From the NCBI RefSeq assembly GCF_008831285.2, contig NC_045140.1, forward strand, positions 6,506,505 through 6,570,504: a stretch of 64,000 bases of DNA. The letters are read 5' to 3'. Both the position numbers and the translations under genes were made by a program. This DNA comes from Nymphaea colorata. Its lineage: Eukaryota > Streptophyta > Magnoliopsida > Nymphaeales > Nymphaeaceae. The notes under the pieces were generated by a model. The model saw nothing but the letters and a program-made list of their open reading frames with translations. It did no database searches and was not told the origin of the DNA. Positions within the stretch are counted from its first letter, which is position 1, and every line of letters begins with the position of its first letter. Shown here piece by piece: positions 10,773 to 23,205 of this stretch.

Positions 10773-13700
10773 TGTTTGAGTGCTCTACCTTAATTTACAG
10801 AACTGTAAAACTTCATTTTTGTCAAATTGGAAATTTTGATGCGGATGCATGTCTCAATATGTAGTTCTTTAGAACTGGAATTTTGTAGTTCGGGAGTTGT
10901 CTTTTTACGACAAAGATCCCAAAATCTTGAATAATTGAAATATCAAGTATGATTTCATCTTTTCGATGACATTATGCATCTTCCAACAAGTATTCTGAAC
11001 TGAATTTTCAGCAAATTAGGGCGATTAGTGCTCACACAAGATTAACAAACTCGAATTGAGCAATGAATTTTGTATGAATCTCATAATATTCTGCACAAGG
11101 GTTTCCGAAACAGTCTGTCATCAAAGGATTCAATCGAGCCAGAACCAAGTCAATGTCCCTTATGCCTGAATGTTCAGGTTGAGCACAAAGTAAACCCAAC
11201 TAAAAAACAAAAGGGTACGTTGGCCCTTCTTTAAAAAAAAATTTAAAAAATTTATATGTAAATTTCAGAAAATTTTGTATGTCTTATTTGAAAATTTTAA
11301 AAAATCATATTTCAACCAAAATTTAATTCGGCCTCTCTTATAAAAAATTTCTGGCTCCGTCCTTGCTTTGCCGTCCAGCCCTGGGCAGAAGGCAGTTTGC
11401 CTCTTGATCCTACCTTCCATTAATACGTTTTGATGATGCTGCTACCTTCGTTGACCAATCAACAAGAGGGGCACGATGACATCTGATCAACACACTAACA
11501 AGTGGGTGACCCTTCCAGCCTTACATGAGGTAGGTATTAATGCCGCCATAAATGATGTATAAATTTTTGTAATGATCGAAGCTACAGGCCTAGTGCATAT
11601 TTGCATGTTTTTGTAACACATAAGTGGGCCAAAGATATAGGTGTGGTGCCTTCAAAGCTGTGCACCATGCACAGTGGTGCACAATTCCCTCTTAACGTTC
11701 AAGGGGTCATTGTTTAAACTCAGCTGACTCGGTGACTGAGTAATCGGAGGTTTGACCATGTCAAAGCTGTTTGAAACCAATGCCCTTTTATTGGTTATTC
11801 CTGAAACAATACTGACTTTGCCCTGGAAGGATTCAAGTGTTGCGCCTGAACCCAAACAAAATTTGTGGCCTCAGAAATCCGTGTTCCTTGGTGGATTATA
11901 TATGCCTGAACATATGAAGTTAATTTGCGCAGAGATTAAATTAGTTTACCCTTGTGTAAAAAAAAAAAAAAAGGTTCCTCCAGGTTTCCCTCTTGATCCT
12001 ATCTCTTTTTAATCATTAATATGTTCCGTTCCTGTCTCTTTCATTTCCTTTTTCAATAAATAACAAATAACCAGTGGGGGGACCCCGTACCATGCATGGA
12101 AAATTCCAGTATCATATTAATAAACGATCAGATTTTTCTCACATATAATACTGCGAAGTAGTGTTTTTTTTGGGGAAAATCTCGGCATACTTTATACGTT
12201 GAAAAGCTAAGAAACGTAAAAGGATGTGCACATAACAATCTGGTCATTAAAAAGCATAAACGGTGTGGAAAAAAGTGAAGAAAATGCCAAAACTGCAAAA
12301 AGAAAGTGAAAAAACGGGAATAAAAACTGAATATCACATTTTTTTTTTCATTGTCGCCTTTTTTTGAAAAAAAAAAACATGTGTTTTCCCTTTTTTTGTT
12401 TTGGTTGACTTGTTTTTAAGGTTTTTCTCGCTGTTTTCGAATAAAATAAGTTTTCTATGACTTTGTCGAAGATGAAGGCCCAATATTTGTCCCTAGATTA
12501 CCTCACCTCATGATCAGCAAGCAGGACAGAGCTAGTCGCAGGAAGAATACATAATGAGGTCTGAATATTCTATCAACAGTTGAATAACTAAAGACCAAGG
12601 TCTTCCTCACATGTGGTATGACGTTGAGCAATCGGCAAAAAAGTACTTTCCAATGTCACCGTGCAAGCTTAAGCATGAATTTCTTTTCTTAAGGTGCTGC
12701 AGCTCTTGCAACCATCTTCTTCACGATGGCTTTTGTTCTTATAATTAAACACTTAATTTTCATGGTCACACAAAAACTTTTGCTACTTTTCTTTGGCCAC
12801 TTCATAATTATCTAAATTCCTTTAGAACACATATAAGGGAAGGACAAGAGAGACATAAACGAATAGTACCTCAACAGCAAGAAGAATAGGACAGAATATT
12901 TTACTTTGTTCGTTTCACAGTATCCTAGTTTTCAGTGGCTTAATCATCTACGCTGATAAATTAGATACATTATTAAAACAACTATTACATGGTATTAATA
13001 ATGAACATTCAAATAGTTGTCATAAATTAATGTTTAAATTTGACAAATATTTACTTTACGCAGTCTCTGATGTAATCTACATGTATTACACAAATTTCAA
13101 ACGCTGAAATATACATTTAATTTTACCTTAATGTCCTTGATTTTAGTTTCAGCTTCTGTTGTGTTTCTCTGTAATGCTCAAAATTGATGCAATAATTTTG
13201 ATATTATGAGACCAATGTCTTGAATTGCAGCTTCTTCATATGCCTTTAACTTGCATGCTAAAATCTTTTACGCATGTACTAATTACTACTAACTTTGAAA
13301 CTAGAACTCAATCCATGAAATATTTGCATGAGAAAGCTTGAACTTGTTACTTGGTGGCAGTAATTTGGTCATGTTAACCTTTTTTTTCTTAAAAAATTAA
13401 AAGGTTTATGAAAATGTAAAGACAAAGATATGAGATGACCTGTGACACAGATAAGTCATTTTGGGTCTTCAAGGTTTCTCATGTCTTTTATAAACACTCA
13501 TTGCTATGGTCAAACGGAGATTTTTCATGGCAGACTATTTGTTTTACCAATTTACAGTAGTTGAATTGTCTTGAGATGATGAATGGGGTCTGAAATGATG
13601 GAAGGACCAATGCAATTAATGCCCTGGCCTACGAAGAACAACCGTCTATCTATAAGAGTCTGATGATGGGTGGAACAAAGGATGACAGAACATTTAATTG

Positions 13701-13849
13701 GATCATCAGATTCTAGCTTGCAGGCCAAGTCCATATTGATTGATGTAAATTTCTACGGATATATTAGGCTTCACATGCAAGACCCAGAGTCAATGTTTAT
13801 CAGTTGTAAGGGAAGATTCTAACTAAACGGATTTCAAAGTCTACATTTT
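10773..13849. other. Intergenic, no recognised gene
   Basis: The first few hundred bases are the 3' flank of gene 1. Around 11210-11360 is an AT-rich stretch ending TTCTGGCTCCGTCC, resembling the right end of the short repeat family at 14.97 and 23.02 kb. 12.1-12.45 kb is rich in poly-A/poly-T runs. A 60-codon minus-strand frame at 13552-13734 has protein-like composition but no recognisable family or splice context. Confidence 0.5.
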
Positions 13850-14265
13850 TTGAAAATTGAGTGAGAGCAAAGTATGCAACGAGCAGAACTTGTAAACAGA
13901 GCTTAGCAAGAGAGTAAGAACAGAGCAAATGTGTAAAAAGGTAGAGAAGTTCTCGAACGACAACATTTAGATCAGAACAAAGAGGAAAGGAGACTCGAAC
14001 AGAATGTGTCTCTTCTCTTTCATTACTTTTACAATGGCCTTAAATAGATTTACACAGCAGAAATCAAATATAATCAATGGCTCACAGATGATCATCTCAA
14101 CTTATTTGTTGTACAAAAATATCTATAACTGATTACTGTGTCGCGTGTAAGACATGATACACTTACTACTGGAGGATTCAAGAATCAAATAATCATTAAT
14201 TTAATCCAATAGAGATTTCGAGAGGGATCAAGATGTTTGTGAACCCACATTGAGTCCCAACCCCC
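13850..14265 (-). mobile_element. Copia LTR remnant (minus strand)
   Basis: Directly after the minus-strand RNase H remnant comes a purine-rich tract (GAGGAGGGGGG on the minus strand), the expected polypurine tract, then LTR-like sequence with a TATA-like TATTTAAGG near 14045. The segment 14000-14265 recurs at 22025-22290 next to the same RNase H remnant. The outer LTR end is not fixed. Confidence 0.55.
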
Positions 14266-14600
14266 CTCCTCAAACTAGTGCATGCAGTAAAATGCTCCTT
14301 ACCGAATGCTTTAGTAAGCACATCAGTTAACTGATTTTTGGATGATATATGCGATGCCCAAACTACGTTCATTTTAATTAAATCATGCTTGAGATTACAA
14401 TCAATCTCGATATCTTTCATATGCTTATGGAATATTGGGCTTGCAAATATATGTATAGCTGCACAACTATCACAAAATAATCTAATAGGTGAAGTGTGTT
14501 GCTAACAATGCCTTTAACCACACTATTTCACAACCAGCATTCTTCATCAATCTATACTCTGCTTCAATAGAGGAATAATCCACTTGTTAATGGTTATGAT
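14266..14600 (-). pseudogene. Copia RNase H C-terminal remnant (minus strand)
   Basis: Minus-strand translation gives the RNase H tail of a Ty1/copia polyprotein: SSIEAEYRLM, CEIVWLKALL, then IEIDCNLKHDLIK and LTDVLTKAFGKEHF. Frameshifts near 14500 and 14425 break it. The same remnant recurs at 22290-22600. Confidence 0.75.
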
Positions 14601-14943
14601 AAAGCCAACCAGCACATATGCGACATTTCCAAAAGGTGGAGATCGAGCATAATGAGGCCATTAAACACCTTGACATATTGGATGATAGGCATGAAAAACA
14701 CCCACCTAAAAATAAGGAAAGTTACGTTTGTTATTATCTCAAATGAGATTCTCATCCATGTGTAAACTTGCATGTACCAAGCCATCATAATAATAATTAA
14801 TCAAGCCTTCTCTCATTCAGTTTTCACGAAGAATAAAGAGGAGAGAGCTCTTACATTGTGGGTATAGGCTGCATTAGCCTAATAATGTATATTTTTACAT
14901 TTCTTTATCTCTTCCCTTTTCTCATGTGGTGCTTAAAGTTTAA
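14600..14943 (+). mobile_element. 5' LTR region of copia C, copy 1
   Basis: Sequence homologous to 22610-22960. In both copies it is followed by a tRNA-Met-type primer-binding site (here degraded TGGTATGACAGCC at 14945-14957; better kept as TGCTATCAGAGC at 22966-22977) and then by gag. The exact left end of the LTR was not determined. Confidence 0.55.
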
Positions 14944-14969
14944 TTTGGTATGACAGCCATATTTCTGAT

Positions 14970-15180
14970 GCTGAGGTGGGGTATTGAGGGGGAGGGGGGG
15001 CACTGGTGGGGCAATGGCCCCATCACATTTTTGGAAAAAAAATTATGTGTAGATATTTTTAACTTCGCATATATAAAAATTCAGGAAAATATTGTTCAGT
15101 CATTGTACAAATTTTAAAAATACAATTCACACCCCCCACCCCCCAAAACCCCCCCAAAAAAAATTTATGGCCGTACCCTT
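14970..15180. mobile_element. Short non-autonomous DNA element (MITE-like), copy 1
   Basis: A ~210-bp segment starts with a G-rich end (GAGGGGGAGGGGGGG), has a GGGGCAATGGCCCC palindrome and an AT-rich middle, and ends C-rich. It sits just after the primer-binding site of copia C and is also present at the same place in the second copy (23019-23205). There it begins CAGGGATGGAGGG and is flanked by ATGACT-type 8-bp repeats. Confidence 0.5.
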
Positions 15181-16230
15181 GATGACTGCTGTAAGTTATA
15201 CTTCATCTAGGCCCTCATCTTCTACTACTCAAGTTATGCCGTGGAACACTCTGCAAGTTTGGGAACTATGAAACTCGACTCACAAACTATGTATTATAGG
15301 TTTCACAAATTGAGAGTATCATGCTCATCACAACCTTATGAGATATGTTGACAGATCATTTCCTCCTCTTCCTAAATATTTGGATGACAATGAATTGAAG
15401 CCAAATAAAGCATTCAATCCTTGGAAACATAGAGATGAATTGGCCTTAAGTTGGAATAAAGCCATCATTAGTGAATCTATTTTAGGAGTTCAGCAGATCA
15501 CTTAATAAGAAGTTTGGTGTACCCTTAAGCAACAACACACTTCTCAATCCAATATGCATATTATTCAATTAGAAGGGACATGCACAACATTAAGAAAATG
15601 ACTATTTTATGACTACTTAACTAAAGCACATGGAAATTCTTAAATGATATATGGTGTGTTGTTAATCATCAAATTTCTATTTTGGATTTGGTATTTCATA
15701 CTCTTAATGGTCTCGCGAGTGATTACGAGTCTTTCTTAACATTTGTTTCAATATTAAACAAACTTCCCACCTTTTCCTATTTTATGATTTGTTGATCTCC
15801 CAAGAGAAATGCCTGAGCTAATCAAGTTGAAGTTTACAGGTAGCTTTTGTTTGGCAACAAGGATGGGCCATGGCTTTCATTTTAATAGTTGGGAGACTCT
15901 TTCTCTAATTGTGGATGAAGACACTCATCAAATAATTTTAATTCCCAACTCACATCCCATCAGAAGAATGATTCCATCCAAGGTGTCTTGTTTGTCAATG
16001 TGGAATTAAATAACGTCACATGACAATACTAGCATGTACCGAAAGCATTTATTGATTTGGCCATGAATGTTTTTCAACCATACGATTCCATACAACATAA
16101 TACTTTTGCTTATTCAATTTAAGACAAAACTGATTTTGGGTATTACGCCCACTCATCACGTTGGTAAAAGTACTGATCAACAAATGCAAGGTAAAATTCT
16201 ATACTTTTGTAATGATTCTGCTATTGTTGG
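15181..16230 (+). pseudogene. Copia C copy 1: gag and start of protease
   Basis: Fragmented frames give copia gag: ELALSWNKAII, EVWCTLKQQHTSQSN, a LDLVFHTLNGL block, then a degenerate zinc-knuckle region and the start of the protease region ending at GKILYFCNDSAIVG. The frame is broken in many places. At 16226-16230 it is interrupted by a solo LTR; coding resumes at 18836. Confidence 0.75.
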
Positions 16231-16629
16231 TGTAATCACCCAAATTTTTTTTCAAAATGCTACACTCTTTTACCAAAACACAAAACCCAATTTTTTGATC
16301 TAAATTAGACCCAAAACCCAAGTTTAAATCCAAATCAAGCATTTCAAACCTAAAATTTGAATCGAGTATGAAACGACAAAATTTGAGTGTCACGCGTGCA
16401 CGGACCCTCCCTTTGTTTTAAGGTCTCATTCTCATGCCAAAACATATTTTTAAACCCAAGTCGCACGCTCGAACTAGTCGACAACCGATTGAACCAAAAT
16501 CGAATTTAAAACGAATCCGGAGTCACTCTAAATGAAGTCGACCACCCATTTGAAACAACAAAAAAAGGATTTTATGCTCATTTTATCTTTAATTTAATTT
16601 TAAAAAAATTAAAAAAAAATTGTTTTTGT

Positions 16630-16765
16630 GCTCCCGCGATGCGCAGTCGCTCGAACGCGCACTCGAGTGTGTCGCGCAAAGCACGACCGTGCGGCAGTAT
16701 GCATGCGATGCGCATGTACGTGAGCGTGCGATCGTGTGACCGCACACCCTCAAACGCGTTTTCGC
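16630..16765. other. CpG-dense block inside the solo LTR
   Basis: About 135 bases with many CG dinucleotides (GCGATGCGC, TCGCTCGAACGCGC, GTGTCGCGC) in otherwise AT-rich sequence, lying about 250 bases upstream of the LTR TATA box. It includes a GCATGCGATGCGCATG near-palindrome. Confidence 0.6.
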
Positions 16766-17016
16766 GCTGGCATGTGTTGTCGAACTTCATTTTTCTTTGG
16801 AAATCGACCATTAGAGGGGAATTTTGAGCGTTTTATGTGGGCATTAGCGCTGCCTAAACCTCAAAAATGGATTTACAGGCCTAATGGCCAATCATACTCA
16901 CTTCAAACCTATTTTTTTTCAAAAAAATTGAAAATAATGCAAAATTATTTGAAATTCGCATGAAAATGTTGTGAAATTCAATAAAAATTCAAATTTTGAG
17001 TTTTGGTTCCAAAACT

Positions 17017-17026
17017 CTATATAAAA
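17017..17026 (+). promoter_or_regulatory. TATA box of the solo LTR
   Basis: CTATATAAAA followed by a CT-rich leader about 30-100 bases downstream, as at the U3/R boundary of plant LTRs. Confidence 0.6.
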
Positions 17027-18835
17027 ACCCTTATTTTCCTCCCTCTTGGGCAATAAGCTAGTCATTGGAGAAGTTCAAGTGCATTTTTACTTGAAGACTT
17101 AGAGTTTTTTTTTTAGCTCTCTTCCTCTTCTTTCCTTCTCAAGCTTTTTCTTGTTCTCTAACTTGGAGCAAGCTTCATCAAGCTACAACTCTTCAAGGGA
17201 GCACGAAGATCTCTTGGAGACCTCTTATTCATTACCTTGGAGCTCTATTCAAGGTGAGTTTAGGATCACTCGAAGCAAGGGTGTACATGTTAATATGTAT
17301 GGTTTGGGACTCTTCATGGTTATGCTAATTTCTTAGGCTGGGACTTGTCCAACCCGAGGAAAACTCTCACTAATATGTACATGTTAATATGCATTTTCAT
17401 GTCATTTTACGTTAATTTTCTTTTTAATCATCCGGCTAGGAACCCTAATGAGCACTTATCATGTGGTTTGATTTTCATTCATACCCAATGGTGGAAGAAA
17501 CATATTCCCTTGTAACCAACGAAATAACTGTGTTTTATGTCCATATATTTGAAATCAAGTTTTCCAAAAAAAGAATCTTTTCTAATGTGACTTTGGAGAC
17601 TTAGCTTAGGCTGTTACATGAGTCCAAGCTCCCCTCTGACCTACATCAAACTTGAGGTCGGTTATTTCAAGTCATGTTTTGATTTTAATCTCATAAAGAT
17701 ATGAATGTATATACGTGTTATATACATATACATGCACATAATGATTTTCTTCCATCTCTCTCTATGTTTTCATATTTTATAAATTTTCATATATACATAA
17801 ATACATGTATATATGTATTCTATTTTTTTTTCTAGAATCTTTTATTTCTCTTTTCAAGATAAATATCTTCCCTTACAAATTTTCTTATACATACAAATAT
17901 ACGTATGTATATGCATTTCTCTTTTCCTCTAAAAATCTCTCTTCCTATTCAAATCAATATCATTTTTTATAAACTTTCATATATGTACATATGTAATGGT
18001 ATGTATACATGTATGTACATCATTTTCTATCTCTCTCTCTTAATTTCTTTTTATGAGAGTATTTCCTCTTTTCTATTCTTTTTAACATTTTCCTCTCAAG
18101 ATCTTTTTATTTACTGACTTCACTAATACCAAAAAGTTCAGTAATGACCCAATATTGGATTCATGCTTGATGGTCTGCAACTTCAATCCATTTTCAAAAA
18201 TTTTTCCTTCTTATATATGATAGTTATCAAAACAAAAATCTTAGATGTATGTTGGAGTATGAATGTTTTTAGATGAATGTTATGGTAGGAATGAATGATT
18301 TTCCTTTCTAATCATATAGGATCAATGCATTCATGCATTCATACTCACTTGATATCACTTATGATCACAAGCACCTCTCAAAAAGAATTTAAGCAAGGTG
18401 AGATGAAACTCTAACTATGTAGTAACCAAATTAGAGCAAAATCTCAAACCTACTTAAAGTCTTCAGAGAACACTAAAATGACTTCAAAATGATTTTACAA
18501 GTTTTCCAAATGATATATACAAAGATTTCCTAATTCTAATCTTTCCTAAAATATTTTACATTCTCAAATAATTCTTCAATAATCTTTTCAAAAGTTTGAA
18601 ACATCAAACTTTTAATATTTTTATACACTACATATAGAATGAAATAGATGTTTAAGACAAAATAAAATGCATCAATAATAAACATAGCCCTTGGATTGAT
18701 TACCTCCGGTAAAAGCGTCGGGAACAGTCGATCCTCGTACCGATGGGCGAGTCTCTCTCTCTTTCATTTTCAAAACAAAACTCAACTTTCTGGAGCACTC
18801 CAAAACAAAAAAAATTTGGGGATGCAAACAGTTGG

Positions 18836-19680
18836 CAATGAAGAGCACATAAAGATTCATCATTTTCGTAATGTTGTTTTTCATTCCAATTTCTTCTCTC
18901 ATTTTCTGTTGAAGGATGCACATCAAGTGCCTAATGTGGAGAAAAATCTTTTATCGAACCTCAAATTCATTGGATATCATTCATACAAAGATTAATTTAT
19001 TGCTAATGGTTTTATTGTGAGGCATTTGCAGATGGGGCATGTTCTTCTCCTAGGTCACAATATGTCTAGTCAGGTTATTTCTCTCCATCACTTGAAATGC
19101 ACAAGCAAGAAGTTTTTCATGGTGCCAAACGACATGTTGATCGTAGCATCCAATCTACCAAAAAGTAGTCTTGTTGTTTTTAGATGTACAATCTTCGTAT
19201 TATTTTGATTTCTGGAATTACGCCTTAGAGTTGGTCATTCTCAAATGATTTTTAAACTTCATGGTGCTAAATTGATTTATGTTGATAGTCAACATGTTGA
19301 TTTGATTTCTATACTATTGGCCCTTTGGGAAAAGTACACTACCATGCTTTTCCTAAATCTAATTTTTAGGCCAACATCCTCTGGAGCTTTTAATGTTGAT
19401 TTATGGGGATAGACACTATGTCCATTAAGAGAAGGTTATGTTTATTACTTTTCCATTAATGAAGAAGCAGAATACTTTTCATTGTTTTAAAACTTTTTTA
19501 GTTTCGTTGAATGAACACTTGAATTTAACATTAAGAATTTTTCTATTGGAGGGGTTGAGTTTTTGAGAAAAGAGTTTTAAGCAAACATTTTTTTATGCCA
19601 AAGGAAGTCATGCTAGATCACATGCCATCATACATCCCAACAAAATGGGATTGTAGAGAGAAAGCACCATCCTCAAGTTG
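18836..19680 (+). pseudogene. Copia C copy 1 continued: protease to integrase start
   Basis: Continues exactly where 16230 stopped: GEHIKIHHF, NVVFHSN, FLLKDAHQVPNVEKNLLSN, then the pre-integrase region and integrase start. It stops at about 19680 in a stretch matching the integrase of copy 2 near 21320, where the sequence jumps back to gag. Confidence 0.75.
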
Positions 19681-22020
19681 ATATGAAGCTTGGTGTATGC
19701 TTAAGCAACAACACACTTCTCAATCCAATATGTGTATTATTCAATTAGAAGGGACATGCATATCATTAAGAAAGTTGACTATTTCATGACTAATCTAAAT
19801 CATGTGAAGTTCTTAAGTGATATATGGTGTGTTGTTAATTATCAACTTTCTATTTTGGATTTCGTATTTCATAACCTTAATGGTCTCCCGAGTGATCATT
19901 AATGTGTCTTAACATCGGATTCAATATTAAAGAAGCTTCTCACCTTTTCCAATTTTATGATTTTGTGATCTTCCAAGAGAAATGCCTAAGCTAATGAAGT
20001 TGAAGGGTACAAGTTGCTTTTGTTTCTCAACAAGGATGGGCCAATACTCTTATTTTTAATAATTGAGAGGATCCTTTGCTAATTGTGGATAAAGACACTC
20101 ATCGAATAATTCCAATTCTCAACACTCATCCCAGTAGATGAATGATTCCACCCGAGTTGTTGTTTGTCAATTTGCTATTAAATAACACCACATGACAATG
20201 CTGGCATGTACCGAAAGCATTTATTGATTTGGGCATGAATGTTTTTCAATCATACGGTTTCATTCAATATAATACTCTAGCCGATTCAATTGAGTAGAAA
20301 ACTGATTCTGAGTGGTACCCATACATAGAAGCCACCCGTCACATTGCTAAGTGTACTGATCAACAAACGCAAGGTAAAATTCTATACTCTTGTAATGATT
20401 CTACTATTGTTGGCTATGGGGAGCACATAAAGATTCATCATGTTGTTAACGTTGTTTTTCATTCCAATTGCTCTTCTTATTTTCTGTTGAAGGATACACA
20501 TCATGTGCCTAATCGGTAGAAAAATCTTTTATCAGACTCTAAATTCAGTGAATATCATCCATACAAAGTTGAATTTATTGCTAATGGTTTTGTTGTTAGG
20601 CATTAGCAGATGGGGCATGTTCTTCACTAGGTCAATAATAAGCTTGGTCTTTATGTCTAGTCGGGTTCTTCCTCTCCATCACTTGGAATGTACAAGCAAG
20701 AAGTTAGTCATGGTGCGAAAGGACATCTTGGTCATAGTGTCTAATCTACCAATAAGTAGTCACTTAATGTTTTTACATGTACAATCATCGTACAATCATC
20801 ATATTCTTTTGATTTGTGGAATTGTCGCTTTAGAGTTGGTCATTCTGAGTTGATTTTGAAACGTCATGATGCTAAAGTGATTTATGTTGATGGTCAACAA
20901 GCTGATTTTGATTTCTATACTATTGGTGCTTTAGGTAAAGTACACCACCATGCTTTTCCTAAATATAATTTTCAGGCCAAACATCCTCTGGAGTTTTTAC
21001 ATGTTGATTGATGGGGATAGACACTATGTCTATTAAGAGAGGGTTATGTTTATTACATATTGTTTATCATTATTCTCATTTTACATTGTTTTTTTCATTA
21101 ATGAAGAAGCAGAACACTTTTCATTGCTTTAAAACTTTCCTTTCGTTGAATGAAAACTTGAATTTCATGTTAAGACTTTTTCTATTGAAGGGGTGGAGTT
21201 TTTGAGAAAAGAGTTTTAAGCAAATGTTTTTTTATACCAAAGGAATTCATGCTAGATCACATGCCCTCACACATCCCAACAAAAGGGATTGTGGAGAGGA
21301 AGCACCATCATCATGTTGAATTGATGTTGAGCATGTTTTTTCATTTCACTTTACCCTCTTGTTTTTTGTTTTGGATGCCTTAAAGACAATAGTTCATGCA
21401 TTACAAACAAATTGCCTCTTGATAATCTCCAAAAGGATACACCTTTTGAGATGTTGATATGAAAGGTTTCTCAATATGATCAGTTGAGGGTTTTTTTTTT
21501 GTACTGTCTACCCTTAAATGAGTCATTCAGGTTGAACCAAGCTGGATCCAAATTGCAAACCAACGTTTCCCTTGGTGATAAGACATGACATAAAGGGTGT
21601 TGTCTACCCTCAAATGGGCCATTTGGATCTAAAATCACAAACCAGTGTTCTTTGGCAACGAGACATGTCATAAATGATACATTTGCTTTAATTCTATTAC
21701 TAAGCAAATTGCTATAGCTTGTCATGTTATCTTTGATGAGAAATATTTCTTGCATGCTTGTTGGTCTGAACCCCTCATGGTCAAAGATATCACTCGGTGG
21801 CTTTACCATCAAATAACTTATCTAATGTTATTGTCACAAGTCTCATTTACGTTTGTGGACCTTATAAAGAACAACCAACCTACATGATCAACACTTATAA
21901 CCACATCTTCTCACAATACTGATCTTATAACTAGTTCCTCTCAGATTCATTAGAAAATATATTTACTTTAGGACCACCGAACCAGCCTAAATCTCAAACC
22001 TAAAGTGTACTCATGCCTGG
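19681..22020 (+). pseudogene. Copia C copy 2: gag to reverse transcriptase start
   Basis: Begins abruptly inside gag (SLVYA...ATHFSIQY) and repeats gag-protease-integrase with an uninterrupted protease site. It then continues through the integrase to about 22020, where it meets minus-strand LTR sequence. Frames are broken throughout. Relative to copy 1, minus its solo LTR, the repeat unit is about 1.57 kb. Confidence 0.75.
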
Positions 22021-22024
22021 GACA

Positions 22025-22600
22025 CTGCAAAACTGTGTCTCATCACTTTCATTACTCTTACAATGGCCTTAAATATCTTTATATAACATAAATAAAAAAC
22101 AATCAACGGCTCATAGATGATCATCTCAACTTATTTGCTGCATAAAATATCTATAACTGATTGTTGTGTTACAAGTGAAACATGATACACTTACTGCTAG
22201 AGGCTTCAAGAATCAAATAATTACTAATTTGATCTTGTAGTGATTTTGAGGGGGAATAAGATGTTTCTGGACCAATATTGAGTCCCAACAACTCTTCTCA
22301 AACTAGTGCATGTAGTAAAATGCTCCTTGTCCAAAGCTTTAGTAAACACATTTGTTAACGTGATGCATGAATTATGTTTATGTTAATCAAATCATACATG
22401 AGATTGTAATCAATCTCGATTTATCTCATAGGCTTATAGAATACTGGGTCCACTGATATATGTAGAGCTACCCTCCTATCATAAAATAATCTAATAGGTG
22501 AAGTGTTGCTAACAATGCCTTCAACCACACTATTTCACAGCCAACATTCTTCATCAATTCATACTCTGCTTCAATAGGGGAATAGGCCACTTCTTAAGGC
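22025..22600 (-). mobile_element. Minus-strand copia LTR and RNase H remnant, second copy
   Basis: Homologous to 14000-14600: LTR-like sequence with TATTTATG-type AT box, purine tract, and an RNase H tail with SIEAEYELM and degraded downstream blocks, in the same orientation relative to the + strand copia that follows. Confidence 0.7.
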
Positions 22601-22965
22601 GTATGATAAAGCTCACTAGTACAATATGTGACCTTTCCAAATGGTAAGATCAAGCATAATCAGGACATTGAACTCCTTGACATGTTAGATGATAAACATG
22701 AAAAACAACTGCCTAAAATTGAGGAAAGTTACATTTGTTGCTATCTCAAATGAGATCTCATGTATCTCAAGGATTGTATAAATTTGCATGTACAGAGCCA
22801 CCATAATCATAAATATCCACTTTTCTCCCTCTCTCACAGAGTTTTCACGAAGAATAGAGAGGAGAAAAGTTCTTTCATCTTGGGTATAGGCTTCATTAGC
22901 CTAACCATGTCTGTTTTGTATTTTTTCCTCTCTTCCTTTTCTTGTGCGTTGCTGGAAATTTAACG

Positions 22966-22977
22966 TGCTATCAGAGC
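22966..22977 (+). promoter_or_regulatory. Primer-binding site of copia C, copy 3
   Basis: TGCTATCAGAGC is one base from TGGTATCAGAGC, the binding site complementary to initiator tRNA-Met used by most plant copia elements; it lies between the LTR region and gag. Confidence 0.7.
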
Positions 22978-23018
22978 AATATTTTTTATTTTATGTCGTT
23001 GGCACATGCCATGACTAC

Positions 23019-23205
23019 CAGGGATGGAGGGAAGGGGGAGCAGGCAAGGCCATGGCACCGCCTCACATTTTGGGAAAAAAAAGAAATTATGCTTATATAT
23101 TTTTAACTTCACATATATAAAAATTATACAAAATTTTGTTCAGCTGCTGTACAAATTTTGAAAGTACTGTTCAGTCCCCTTAAAAAAATTTTGTCTTTAC
23201 TCCTC
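23019..23205. mobile_element. Short non-autonomous DNA element (MITE-like), copy 2
   Basis: Starts CAGGGATGGAGGG and ends near TTTACTCCTC, with ATGACTAC before it and ATGATGACTGG after it, which suggests an 8-bp hAT-like duplication. It is homologous to 14970-15180 at the same site in copia C copy 1. Confidence 0.5.

Larger units (their letters stand above)
16231..18830 (+). mobile_element. 2600-bp solo LTR with 5-bp target-site duplication
   Basis: The segment begins TGTAATCACCC and ends GATGCAAACA, so it has the TG...CA ends of an LTR. It is flanked by GTTGG on both sides (16226-16230 and 18831-18835). Copies 2 and 3 of the same copia element have the uninterrupted site (about 20414 and 24173). 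There are no internal gag-pol frames and no second LTR, so this is a solo LTR left by recombination; its size suggests a Ty3/gypsy element. A core promoter is visible: CTATATAAAA at 17017-17026 followed by a CT-rich leader. Confidence 0.85.

Noticed and set aside
13552-13734. 60-codon minus-strand frame
   Set aside because: Protein-like composition but no family, no splice sites and no neighbouring exons.
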